Source of the DNA: an uncultured Bacteroidales bacterium
Lineage (GTDB): Bacteria > Bacteroidota > Bacteroidia > Bacteroidales > Paludibacteraceae
DNA: 64,000 nucleotides
Assembly: GCA_902782665.1 (NCBI GenBank)
Contig: CACZOA010000049.1
Location: 1-64,000 of the forward strand
Direction of reading: 5' to 3'
Both the position numbers and the translations under genes were made by a program. The notes below the pieces were generated by a model, which saw only the letters and a list, made by a program, of their open reading frames with translations, had not been told where the DNA came from and ran no database searches. Shown here in pieces: positions 8,102 to 23,100 of the stretch. Within the stretch, counting starts at the first letter, position 1, and each line of letters starts with the position of its first letter.

Positions 8102-11100
8102 TTATCTAATTAATGTAATCTTACCTCTTTCTTCACCGCTCTTAGTGTAAGAGCCTACAGTAGACTTATATGTGCAAGTCCATCCGTATACACCAGGAGA
8201 ACATAACTTACCCTTGAATGTTCCGTCCCAAGCGTCGCGCAAGCTGTGACCTTCAAATACCACCTCACCAAGACGGTTGTAAATGATGAAGTCGAATTCA
8301 GAAATCCAATCACCGCCCTCGAACTGGAACTTATCGTTCAATCCGTTGCCGTCTGGAGTAAACTTATCTGGAGCCCAGATATCCTTCCACTTGTAGATGT
8401 GACTTGAACTATCGTAAGCACATCCGTTCCAGTCTACAGCATGAACTCTAACAAGGAATGAATCCTCAAGAACATCGAATGTATGCTTAACAGCCTTACC
8501 GTTCAAGACTGTACCGTCTCCGATCTCCCATGTCCAATCAACATTGTAAAGCTCGCTTGAAGGTGTACGTCCTGACATACTAACTGTGTTGTAGTTCTCA
8601 TCAATCAAAGTTGGATTGATTACATACTTGATTGGCTCAAGAGTATGAACCTTAATCTTAATTGAGTCAAAGCCAACACACATGTTAGTATCTGTACCTG
8701 AAACATAAACCCAACCACTATCACTTACTGAAGCAGCAAGTTCAGCGAAATCAGGGTTGTTATTGATATCAGAAATAGGAGGATAAGAACTCCAATAATA
8801 AGTTTCAGCTCCAGTAGCTGAGAATCTGATTGTATCACCCTGTTCAGGACAAACTGCAGTTTTGCTTGCATTGATTCTAACCTTAGGCAATGTCATCAAA
8901 GGAACAGTAACATTAACCTTAGTTTCACAGTTGTAGAAGTTATAACCAGTAACAGTGTAAGCCATAGGAGACTGAAGGTTTGTGCCTCTTACCTCACCTA
9001 GCGTATCACCTGTGCTCCACAAATAAGAGTCAGCACCTGATGCTACAACTGAATAATCACTACCCTTACATACATATCCTTCAGTAGCAGAAGGTCCATC
9101 ACCACCAGTAATTGAAACTGACATTACTGGAGAAGGATTAACCGTTACTGGGAAGATCTTTTCAGTACTACAAGAGTTAGAGTGTCCAATCAACTTGATA
9201 GGCAATACTGTTGGCTCTGTAGGTACGAAAGCAAGGATCGAATTAGGAACCACAGTTGAATCAGGCAATACCCACTCATAAGTAGAAGCACCTTGTGCAA
9301 TCATCTGCAAACGAGCACCCTGACATACTACAGAATCACCAATGTAACTCAAAGTTGGATTTGGATAAGTAGCTACAACACCCATTGCAGTGTTTGTACA
9401 TACCTCATTCTTAGCAGTAACATAGAATGTATCAGCCTTCATCACATGAGCTGTAATTGTATCACCGTAAGTATTACCCATGATACCCTTCTTTGAGCTC
9501 CAATAGAACTGATCGAATTCTCCGTTAGATACTCTTGCAATCAACTGAACAGAATCACCCTCACAAACGATACCAGCAGAAGATTGAACATACAAATCAG
9601 GCATATCAAATACATTGATGTTGATCTTCTCCATAGCCTGACATCCGTTCTCATCAGTACCAGTAACCTGGTAAACTGCATTCTTACGAGGCTTAACTGT
9701 AATAGTATCAACCTTATCACCTGAACTCCATACATAGCTCTTAGCACCAAGAACATATAGAGTTGTAGAATCACCCTGACAGATATTGTCATTACCATAG
9801 ATACTGATACTTGGAAGAGGATTTACAATCACTGGGATAGACTTAGTTGAAGTACATCCGTAAAGTGAAGTACCAGATACGAAGTAAATAGTATCATGCT
9901 TAGGCTTATCAATAAACTTGTTGCCAACAGAACCGTCACCCCATTCGAATGTCTTAGCTCCGACACCAGCAACATTTAGAGAAAGTTTATCACCCTCACA
10001 GATAATGCTATCACCTGTCACTGTAAGAACAGGAGCAGCCTGCATCTTAACAACTCTTCTTGCAGTTGATGTACATCCATTGATATCAGTACCAACAACC
10101 TCAAACAATGTCTGATCCTCAGTGATCATCTGAGTAACGACGTCGCTCAAGCTCTGAACTCCCTTAGTCCACTGGTAATTAACAGCACCAGTAGCAGTTA
10201 GAGTTGCGATATCACCCTCACAAACATAAGTGTTAGGACAATCGATAAATACCATCGGAGTATCACGTACTGTGATTTCGATTGGTTCAGATGCTGAACA
10301 TCCGTACTCATCATAACCAGTCAAGAATATAGTAGTGCTATACTTAGGTTTTGATGTCATGAACTGGTTGTTTTCACCAGAGACATCACCCATAGTCCAG
10401 TTATATTTCTGAGCACCCTTAGCCTCAAGGTCAAGAGATTCACCCAAACAGATTGGCTTGTTACCGTCAGTCCAGATAACTGGAGTTGGACGAACATCCA
10501 CTGTTATAGTTGCATTGTTCTTACATCCGTTAGCATCAAATCCCTCAACATAGTAAGTTGTCTGTGTCTTAGCAGTGTCGCCATAAGCGTCCTGAGTAGA
10601 CAATGTATCCTTACCTCTCATCCACAAGTAAGAGAATGCACCGTGAGCCTGAACAACGAACTGCTTGCCAGAACATACATAAGTGCCCTGCTGGCCACGG
10701 ATATCAAGAGATACCTCAGGAGCATTGATCTTATTGACAGTATGAGAAATTGAGTTAGAACATCCTGTATGAGTATTGTAACCAGTTACGGTATAAGTAA
10801 CAGTGTCAGTCACAAGAACCTTCAATGTATCCTCCATACCATATGAGTTACCGTTATTATCTTTCCATACATAGTTGTCGAATGAATCCTCGAAGTCACC
10901 ATAAGGTATCAACTCTGCATAATCATTATCACAGACGTTGCGATCACCCTTGATATAGATTCTTGGAGTGTTCAACACACGTACAGAAACCGTAATATTA
11001 CCAGGACAAGCCTCAGGAGCGCTGATTCTAGAAACCTTAACCATGTAATCCTTGTTCTGAGATACAGAAGGGATTGTCAATGTCTGGTCTACAGCTCTAT

Positions 11101-14100
11101 CTTCATTGCTTAGATTCATCCATGTGTACTTCAAATCTGAATTGTCAACACCACCAACAAATGAAGATGCGACCTCAAGTTCAAGATTATTAGTACCATC
11201 ACACAAGCTTACTGTATTACCATCGATAACACCAGAAGAAGCCGAGTTCAAGTAGACGTTAGGAGTCTCACGAACTGTAACTGGAACTTCAGTCTTACCG
11301 ACACATCCTCTATCATCACCGTATGCTGTGTAAATACCAGCTGAAGTAACCTCATCGATTTGCAATGTAGCCGACTTAGCCAAAGTATCAGTACCACGCA
11401 TCCAGTAGTAGTTAGCAGCACCACCTGCGTTAAGAACCATATGTTCACCACGACATACTGCAGTCACACCTGCAACTGTGATTTCAGGAAGAGCCTGAGT
11501 ACGGATTGTGATAGAGTCTTTACTCTTACATCCTGTGACTCTATCTGTGATATTAACCACATGCTTCTCAGAATCCATATCGTTAGCTCTCAAGTACAAT
11601 GTATCAAGACCTGACTTAGTATCCCACATGTAGCTGTAGTCGCCGCTGATACGAGGAGAAACAACCAACTTATAGTCACTTCCAAGACAAGCAGCCTCGT
11701 TATCACCCTTGACACCACCGATCGTGTTGAACTGAACACTTGGAAGATTATTAACAGATACTGTGAAATATTGTCCACGCTCACATCCGTTAGTACCCTT
11801 GACATTTACAAGATATCTTGTAGTCACCGCAGGGCTAACCTTCAATACATTTCCAACTGTACGTTCTGCATCATCCCATGAGTACTCAGCTACATTTACA
11901 GCCTGAAGGTCAAATACCGCAGTATCAAGTTTACAGATACTTGTTGTATCACCACCCATTCTGTTAGTAGCTATAGGAGCGTACTCTACAACAACTGGAA
12001 CCGCGATAACAGACTCACATCCATTAGTATTTCTTGCATAACCTAGATATGTCTCTGCTTCATTGGCAATGACATGTACAGCACTAGTATTAGATACTGT
12101 ATCCTTGCCCTTAATCCACCAGTTCTTAATCATTGCAGTAGCCGTATCCATAATACTGATATTGAATGGAACGTTTTCACAAACCACTACCTGACCATCA
12201 ACATCCTTACCAAGAGCGAACGCCTTCAAAGCAGGAGATTCCCAACCTGTAAGATCAACATCCTGGTAAACGCGACAACCGCCATCGTATGCAGAAACCT
12301 TAATCTTAGGTTGCTTGCCGCTTACACGGAATGTATAAGAAATTGAGTCTCCAGTTCTATTAATCAAACCGTCCTCACTTGTCCAAGTATAACTATACTT
12401 GTCTTCTTCATTGTCAGGAACTGCCTTCAAAGACAATGAGCTTCCGACACAAGCTGCACGTTCTCCGTCAACCTGGAATTCTGGACTCTTAACGTATCCA
12501 TAATGGAATTCCTTAGTTGTAGTACATCCAGACTCCTGAATCTTAACTGCGACACTGTAAATATTATTCAAAGAATCCTCAATTGGACGCTCAGCGATAA
12601 CATCATGCAATGTATCAGCATTTTCAACAAATCCACGGTTGTTGTGCTCCTTCATAGACCAGTTGTACAACAATGTACCATATCCACTTGCTGCGACAAC
12701 CATATCCTGAGCCTCACCACGACAAGGGATTGTATCAGACAACAAGAACAATGTTGGTTTCTGATTCATCTCAAGTTTTAGATCAACCTCAGACTGACAT
12801 CCGCTCAAATGACCGATTGCCTTGAATGTCAATGGACCATTAGGACGAACCTTATAAGAATCAGTTGTTGACAATGTATCTACATTATCGAATGTGATCC
12901 ACTCAAATGTAGAAGCACCAGATAGACGTAGTGAAATCGAATCTCCATCACAGAATGGAACATTAAACTTACTACTTGTAGAATCATAAGGGATATTTCC
13001 ACCAACAAGTGGAGAATCCTCATAATTTACATTCAACATCAACTTAGGAGCTGCAACAACATCAACCTTGAATGACTCAGTTGTTGTACATCCGTAAGGG
13101 TCAGTAGCAATACAATCAAATACCTGATAAGCTGGTTGAACTATTGGTTTGATTGTATTAGAAGAGATCGACTCTGTAGGCCAATAGAATGTCACATTAG
13201 GAACAGTAGAGCTAGCTGTGATAGTAGCCTGATTGTTTCCACAAACAACCTCATCTCCTGTCAACGTCAAATCTGGAGATCGACGTACATTGACATAGTA
13301 TGTAGTCGGAGTAGAAGAACATTTACCATTTGATCCGACGACAACAACTGGAGCCTTGTCTCCTGCATCATACTTGAACGAAGTCGTGAATGACGCCTCA
13401 TTGTTATTATCATTATGCTGCCATACATATGTTTCAGCACCAGTAGCTGTGAATGTGTACTCGATTCCATCACACACATTCTGCGTACCATAGATAGTCA
13501 ACTCTGGCAACTGATCAACCTGCTGCAAGAATGCCTTCTTTACAGAACATCTTGTACCATGCTTAGTAACACTTGTAGCAGTAACCTCAAACTGAGTAGT
13601 TTTCTCCAAAGTGTAATTTGTAAGCTCAGCAGCATCAATTGTAAGATCTCTGATTGGATCATACCAGCTATACTGATAAAGAACACTTGGATCAGTAGCT
13701 TTAGCATTTAATGTAACGCTCTGACCAGCACAAATAGCGGCTGTTGAACCTGAGACTGTAAAGTCTGGATCTGGAGTCGGTGTCAAGACAGCTTCGATCG
13801 GATTACTTTCACAACCGATAGAGTCGTAACCAACAACCTTAACCTTAACAGGAGTATTAGCTACATATACCTTTCTTGAAGTACCGTAACCAATAAGCTG
13901 CTCATTTGCAGGATCTGTAATATCATACCACTGATACTTAACAGCACCGTCTGCGACAGCCTCTCCATATGAATTTGCACATGGCTCAAGTTCACCCAAT
14001 GTCTTATCAACTATAATAATAGGAGAAGGACGAACCTCAACCGGCATCTCGTAGAAGCTACTACACTTAGTTGCATCACTAGTGATCACAACTGAATATA

Positions 14101-17100
14101 TAGTTTTTTCACCCTTAGGGCTAACTGTATACGTAGGTATTGTAGTAGTTACAGTCTTAGAAGGATCATCAGGATCAACGTTACTCCATACATAAGTCAT
14201 GCTACCAGACTCATTGTTTGGAGTCACATTCAACGTTGTGCTACCACCACTACATACAGCCTTATCATATGAAGGATATGCCTGAGGAGCACTCTTAACT
14301 TCCAAGCGGAACTGTAGACGATCTACACAGACACCACTCTCGATATCAACCATGTAGTTACCAGATGCATCTGGATGGAATGTATACTGGTTGGTTGCAG
14401 TCTTAACCTCTTCACCATTTGGCAAATACCAAGTGTATGGATTATTCTGACCAGAAACATTAGCATCTGGCTTGATGTGATCTGTACCTGCCTTTGAAAC
14501 CTCCAAAGTAACATCAGAATTCTGACAAGCTACAGGATCACCCTGATACTCAAGTTCCTGATGCTTCTGTACCTCTACTGGATAAGTAATTGTAGACGCA
14601 CAAGGATACTGCATATCACTTGACTTCAAATCCAATCGTACAACCAACGGTTTGTCAGTCATCTGTAGATTGAACTTAGGAGTTCCTTCTGCAGTCTGTG
14701 GCAATGACTCTGTCTGTCCGTTATTCCAAACAGTCCACTTGATATTTGTATACTTAGGATTATTGTTATCATCCAAATAATCCTTAATCACAAATTCAGA
14801 AGAACCATTCTCACAAACGATCTCAGGAACAGTCACATTTGGACTTGGAGCAGAAATTGTATTTACTTCGAATGTTGTAGAATTAGTACATGATGTACTT
14901 TCATCCTTAACCATCAACGATACTGTAGTTGTACCATTTGCAGATGGCTCACACTCAAATTTGTTACCAACATATCCAACGACTGTGTTTCCACTCCATG
15001 TGTAAACATAATCTGTAATGTTAGCACCTTCCAATACAATCATATCGTTAGCACAGATTGTAGTGTTTCCAGTAACATTAATTACAGGCTTGTCGATTGG
15101 AGTTGCGATAAATCCAACACTTGCCTCACAAAGTTGGTTTCCATCAGCATCAACCAATGATCCATAAACCGTATAGCTACCACGCTTGCTAACTGTGACA
15201 TTCTGAGTTGGATTTCCATTTGCATCCAAGATCATTTCCATATCTTCTGAAGATTCGCCGTATGCCCAGCCGAAATCGTTCATCTGATACTGAGGATCAC
15301 AATCCAAACATTGTGGAACCACTGTCTTAGACTCTCCGTCACAGAATGTCAACTGTCTCAATCTACGAACTGGCTGAGCACCGTCAACAGAAAGACCAAT
15401 ATTAGGTTTGTTCAAGATCTTAACTTCAACAGTATCGACTCCCTGACATTGATTTTCATCAGTCACTACAACAGATATCGTCTTTGTTCCAGCGCTCATG
15501 CCTTCAGCATAAATATTATCGCCAGTCATACCAGAGATACCCTCTCCAATCCATGTATAATTAACTGCAGGAACCTGCTCTGGAGAATTGTAAGTTGCGA
15601 TCAAGTTGAGAGCGCTACCGCTACATGCAACCTTATCACCAGTAATTCCTACAACAGGAGACTTGTGAACCTCAACCCACTTCTGACTCTTATTTACACA
15701 CTGCAAATCTGAGTTAGACATTGCATAAGCATAAACCCAAGAACCCTTTTCTGGATTACATTCCAAACGATTATTCTTAGCCTTCCAACCTGTTGCATTT
15801 GCATCTGGTACATCTGGAGCCTCAAGACTTACATAACACTTAGCATTATCAGAAGTAGCGACATCAACAACCAAACCGTTATCGTTTCCTTCTACATAAC
15901 AATAATTGTTCATAGCATTGACTCCCTTAATACCAGTACTTAGAGAAGGAAGCAACTCCATTTCGATTGTAAAGATCATAGATGACGTACATCCCTTATC
16001 ATTTACAACAGAAACCTCATAAGAACCAGGCTTGTCATATTCATTTCTTGATCCTGTCTCAACAGAACCGCCTCTCCATGTGAACTGGCTACCATCAGTA
16101 CTTTCTGAAATAGCTTCAAGAACAACCTTACTGTTCTCACAGAATTTCAAAGTAGAACCAAATATACCATTCTTATTGTGTCCATATTCAGAAGCGATTG
16201 GTTCAATCTGAAGCAACTTGAATCCTGGAGTTGTATCATAAGTCACATCTACAGAACCTGTATTAGTACAACGATCATTAGATACAGTGTAGTAAAGCTG
16301 AGTATGCAATATCTTTTCACCGTTAGCATCCACAGGAATGTTTTCATCCTTAGGAACAGTGACATAAACATGCTGGCTTGAGATTGTATCACCAGCCGAC
16401 TGGAATGCGAACACTCCGTTTCCAGACCAAGTGATACTCTTCAAGTTTTCAGTCAATGCTTCTGCATCAAAGTATACGCTGCTTCCTGGACAGTGAGATG
16501 ATTTATCCTTGTTCTCTGTAACATTAATCAGAGGCAATGGATAAGTCTTATACTTATAATTCAATGTCTGACTACAAGTAAGGATGACATCCGTAGAAGA
16601 ATTTCCTTTGAATTGCTTCTGAGTGAAGTTCTTGTTTGCTGTCACATTCTGAGAATTTTCTGTGACTTTAAGAATTCCTTGCTCGTTAGTGAATGTCAAA
16701 TTAGGTCCAACAATTGTATTAGCCTCCCACTTGATTCCAACTGAATCAACACCGTAAGCAGATGCTCTCAAAGTAAGTTCCTGATTTGAACATGGAGAAC
16801 CATACTCCTGAACCTGAATGTTAGGTTTTGACTCTACATTGATTACTATTGAAGAAGAAGAAGACTTACAAACAGCCTCACCCTGAGTCAACTGAACATA
16901 GTACTCATAACGTCTTGCACTTGTAATAGGTCCAGTAGCATGCTTCATAGATGCCTCGTTTATAAACTCTGACATCTCTGGTGTCTTAACCCAGAATGTA
17001 TATCCTGTCAAATCTGAACCCTTTGAAGTACCAGTAAGTTCAATCTCTGTAGGCTCACCCTCACAAACCTTATCAACATAATTAATAACAGGTGCACCAG

Positions 17101-20100
17101 GTGTAACTACATTTACTGATGTCTCCTCAATTTCACTCGTACATCCATAATTTCTGTCCTTGACAGTAGCATAGAACTTAAATCCATTTGCACCATCATT
17201 AGCGACAACATTATCAAATGTATAAGTCTGACCGTACTTAACATCAGATGCCATATTTTCATCCACTGACCATGAATAGATATAGTCAGAAGGATCTACT
17301 GAACCATCAACACTTGCAGTTGCGATAATATCTCCGTTAACACAGACATTCTTTGGAACATCAACCTTGAATGTAGGAGCATCGATCACACCGTAAGTAG
17401 CCTTCAATTCCTGAGTACATCCATTATCAGTAGATACAACCAATCTTACTTCTGTTGGTCCAGTAACCTGAGGAATTTCAAGATGAGAATCAGTACTTAC
17501 ATTTGCATTATTCCAAGAGAATTTAGTACCTGGAACAGCAGAATTCAAATTAACTGCATTTACAACCAAGTCACTACCGCTACAAACCTTACCATTCAAA
17601 GCTGAGCTTGAAAGAACATAGTTAGGAGCTTCATTAACCTTAACTGTAAATAGAGCAGATACCTTACATCCGTTCTCTCCTGTACCCTCAACATAGTAGT
17701 TTGAAGTAGCACGAGGAGCGACAGTAATATGATCTCCATATACAGGGCTGCCAGCCTCAGTGATCATCTCACCGTTTGCATTAAGGCCTGCATACCAACG
17801 AACCTCATTCCAGTTGATTGTAGATGCATTATCAACCTTTAGAACGATACCGTCATCTCCAAGACAGAAACGCTTCTGGAATGGGATAGGATCTCCATTA
17901 TTATCAATCAAATTATCGTCAATGATCTTATCTGTAAACGGAGGAACATTAACAGCAGTATACTTGATGTAGAATGTATCACGACATGTAGACAACTCAT
18001 TTGAAGATGCTACCAATGCGTAATATCTCTCACCAGAACTCAAAATTTGATTAGAAGTAGCTGTTGGATTAAAGTTGATATAATTACCAGAATTATCCTT
18101 GTCTACTGTGAACCAATTCTTAGCATAGTAGTCAGCACCTGCGACACCAGCTTCAGCCTTAGTTGAAAGGTTAAATGGTTCGCTTGGACAAACACTACCT
18201 GTTGAGCTTAACTCTACATCTGGCTTATTAATCACATTCAAGCTAATTTGCTTAACTGTAGAACAAGCACCCTTAAGATCAGGATATTCACCCTTAACCA
18301 AGATGTAAGAACCTGCATTTTCTTCATCAATATTGTGGATAACCGCAACATTTGCAACGATAGGATCACCAGCAGCATCAACTACGTCCTTCCAAGAAGT
18401 TGGATTCTTAGAATCAGCATAGTACCAACGTAATTGTTTATCTGAACTAGCCTGTACATCAGCCAAAGCACCGTCACAGACAGATACAACATCCTGTGCG
18501 ATAACCTGAGGTGCGACATTAAGATTTACATCAACTGAAGCTGTTGTTGTAGGACATCCATACTGGTCTTTAGCAGTAACTGTATACCTAAACGACTTGT
18601 TCTGATTTACACTTTCATTATAAGTATACACATTGCTTGACATTGGTGTGCCGTTGAATTCATATGTATTATATCCATCTGTGAATGCAAGTTCCGCATC
18701 AGTATTGCTACACAAATTGATTGCAGTACCTGCTGTATAATTCACTCTGTCAACGGTAACCAATTCCAACTTCTGTTGCTCGGCCTGAGTCAACTTCATA
18801 GAAGTAGTAAATGGACATCCATTATCAGAAGATCCTTCGGCAACAATTTCAACATAACCAGTCGAAGTGCTAAGACCATTTACGACATAAGCCTTATCTG
18901 CAGCCAAAGTTTGAGTGTAACCATCTTTTGCATCTCCAACACGAACATGATTTGTTGAATCATAATCATATGCTTTCCATACATATGTATTAGAAGAAGA
19001 TGCATCATTGATAGTGAATGTCATTTTTCCATCAGGACACAAACGTTCTGCACTTGCGGAAATAGCAAAGTTAGGAACAGTCTTAGGCTCAATAGTTATA
19101 ACCTTAGATGTAACACACTCAGGTGCTGCATCATATGTTTTACTATAATCCTTAACTGCAAAAACTTTAACTGTTTTAGTCTGATTACCAGTGACATTTA
19201 CAGTAAATGAAGTTTCATTATCTGAACTTCCTACACTATTCCAGTAGTAATCTACACCAGAAACTGGATTTTGAACAGACAGAACAGCATTCTGACCACT
19301 ACAAACCTCTACATGTTCATTTACCTGAAGAGCAGGATATGACAAAATGTATGCAGCAACTCGCCTTGATGTTGTACATCCATTAGATGTAGCGACAACC
19401 GTATATCGCTTTGTCAGATTTAACTGAGGAATCACATATGAACCATCTGTAGGATCTCCCTCACCCAACCAAGTAGTTCCTGACTCATCATAGTAAGTGA
19501 AAGAAATGTCAGCAGAAGCATTTGGTTTGATTGTAGCTGAAGTTCCTACACAAGCATAAACAGTAGGCAATGTAAATGAAGGAACATAATTTGGAGTAAA
19601 ATAATCACTCTTTTCAAAGCTACATCCATCAGCAGTAGTAGCGACAATCTTATAATCATATTTACTACTTGAAGTGATATTCACTTCTAGAGTAGGTGTT
19701 GTCGCTCCATTATGCCACAAATAAGAAACAACATCATCAGAGAACTTAGGATTCAAAGTCACTTTTTCTCCTACACACATACTTGGATCAGTAATCACAG
19801 ATCCATCCTCAGCTACTGATGTTATAAATCCTGAAGCAGGAATTGTAATTTGTGGTTTATCCTTAACAATAGTCTCAAACTTACGTTCCGTTGTACAAGT
19901 TTTTCCATCAACAGTAGTATAAGTAACTGTCAACACACTTGTCTGAGTAGCATTTAGTCCAGACAATTGAAGATCTTCACCTTCTGCACCTCCATTCCAT
20001 TTATATTTTACATTGTCAGGAGCAATAACAGAAAGATTAAGCGGCTTAACATCATCTTTACAATAAACAATCTTGTCATTTTCAGATGAAGTACTTGTCA

Positions 20101-23100
20101 CACGCTTACCTGTGTTTGTATTCTCAGCAACAATTGTAATTGAAGGAACACCTACTGGAGCTATTGTGATGTTAGACCACGCCTCACATCCAAGATCATC
20201 TTTCGATTTTACCTTAACCCAAATTGTCTTTGAATAAACAGGATCTGGCTCTACATCATATATGGCTTCAGTACTTAATGAAGTTGATTTGTCTGAAGCA
20301 AACCATTCTACAACATACTCAGCCGGATTAATTACGGATCCAGTTTCTGAATCAAAAGGATTCAATTTCAAAGAAGTACCTACACATGCTTTATATGGAG
20401 ATCCTGAATTAACATTTGTTTCATCCAAACCTTCTTTTACATTGATACCGATCTGCAATTTTTTACTAACTGTAATTGTAACAGACTCCTTAGGAGACTT
20501 GCAATCATCAGTATTTGTAGATGAAACATCTATCACCTGACTAGCAGAAGCATTCAGAGCAGTAAACTCAAACACTGCTGTTCCAGACTGAGGATCAAAT
20601 AAAGCACCATTCTTATCACTGTACAATCCAGGAACATCTATACCACCTATATTAGCAGGAGGATTATTAAATGAAACTGTCTTGTCATTGTCATTTGTTG
20701 ACTTTGCAATCACAGTGACCTTATCACCATCACAGAACTCATTATCAGATGTTGGCAATCCATTACGCAAAACAGTAACCTCTGGTTTTTTAGGAGTTGG
20801 CTTGATAGTGATTGGGAACGCTACCGTAGTCTCACAACCATTAGAACCTTTGGCAGTAACTTTGATAGAACTGTTCAACGCTGTTGGACGGCTATAGTTA
20901 GCATAATAAGCATCTGTCTCATTTCCATCATAAGTGTTATTACCAAATGTGAATGTGTTTGTAGCCGATGCCAATGACGCACCTGTAACAGTAGGAACAT
21001 CTGTTACCTTACCACCATCAACAGTAAACTTCAAATAATGCTCAGAAACTGCATTGTCAACATCAGGACATGCATCCATGAAACTCAAACCAGTCTCAGC
21101 ATCAAACAACTTGATAATTGGCAATGGTTTTGCATTAATAGAAGTGTACTCAACAGCCTTACATGCACCACGCTGTGCCTCAACCTTAAAGTTGTAAGAC
21201 TGACCAGCCTTTTCTGGAACAAATGGAGCTGTTAGAACATTCTCATAAACATCACCAGAAGTCAAATTAGTAATTGTGAAATACTGATTTGATGAACCTG
21301 TATTAGGTATGATCTCAATTTGAGTATCAATACATGGCTCAGAGCTATTCTTAAACTTGATTTCAGGAGTACGGTCGATTGTGACAGTTGTCTTCATCTT
21401 ACCAGATACACATCCGAAATTAGATGTAGCACGTACCCAATAGCTCTTGACATCCTGAATATCAGCATAGAATCCTTCAGCATTTCGACTATCATCAGCA
21501 ATTGTCATGAAATCACTGATTGAAACACCTGATCCAATAGGTTCTGTCAATGCTTCATCAGCAAACCAATCATAATTCTTGATTGTCTCACCATCCTTGG
21601 CATTCGAAATCGAACCAGAAGCAGTAAGCGTAATAGTAGAATTCTCACAAACTGCCAAATCGGTAACAGGAGTATCGTCTGGCTGCAATGTGACAGCGAT
21701 ATTCTCCATATTTACAAGATTTGCGATCAAGATATCATATGACGCAGATACCGCACATCCGTTAACATCTGTACCATTGAATACGTAAGTCTGTGCAACA
21801 GATGGATTGAATGTAATTGAAGCAGCGACATTAGGATCATGATTTTCATTCATAATTGCAGATGTTGCAGAAGGCAAACCTGCATTGCTCCAATTCACAT
21901 ATATACCGTTAGTTGCCGTCAAAGTGACAGGAGTTTGACCTCCAGGACAAACAATTGGTTTGTTTTCATAACGGTTAAGTACATTATCAGTAATACGTAA
22001 TGTCTTAGGAGAAACTACATTCACTGTATAAGTACCCTGGCTTACACATCCAGCCTCAGACTCAAACGAGAACGTAAAGACTGTTCTGTTATCAAGCATC
22101 TGAGCAGTTGGACGTTCTGTATTCGTTCCATAAACATTAACGTCTGAATTAGAAGGCGTCATTGTATATGTGTATTCCTTATACAACGTAGCTCCATTAG
22201 TCAATGAGAACTCAACCATGTCATTAGGACATACACTCAAATTTGGAACATAAGCTTCATTATTATTGCCATATTTTCTAGCAAGAATAGTCATCTGTGG
22301 CTTTTCAGCCTTCTCAACCTTCACCTCATATGGATCAGAAACACATCCTCTATCATTCTTAGCCACAACAGTAAATACATCCGCAGCCGATTTGAATGAA
22401 TATGTCGACGGAATTGCTACAGAAATTGAAGACATTGTCTCAATCTTCTTTATTGTAGCACGAGCTGATGTCTGCGATGCCGTTCCATCATCCGCAGGAT
22501 TATAAACGACATACGTAATTCCATCTACAGGATTGTCAATATTAATCTCGAATGGTGTTTTCTCACATACAACCTCAGGAGCAGTTGCCGAAACTGTAGG
22601 AACAGCAACTTCCTCTATCACAATTGTATTTGATGGAGAAGACTCACATCCATTTTGATCAACAACACTTACATAGTATGAACCAGCACCCTGTCCAGAA
22701 AGAATATCTGAAGTAGAGTTATTCAAAGAATTGTTCTCATACCACTTATAATTAGTGATATCAACTGAAGAACTAGCTATTGCCTTCAAATCAGCAGTAC
22801 CATTTGGACATACATAAATGTATCCATCCTCAATTCGGCTTCCTTCAGCGACCAACGAAACGGTAGGAGTAGGAAGAACATTGATTCTGTATCTGTCAGA
22901 AGCAAGACATCCACATGAAGATGAAACTTCTACAATGAAATCCAAATTTCCAGTAACGTCACCAAGACTGATTGTCTGGATACCAGAAGCTGATGTCACT
23001 GTTTTAGTCTCAATCACATTACCAGAAGCGTTAGCCTCCTTAACAGTGATTGTAGCCTCAGGACAACCTGCCGCAAACTTCGTAACATTTACATCGATCA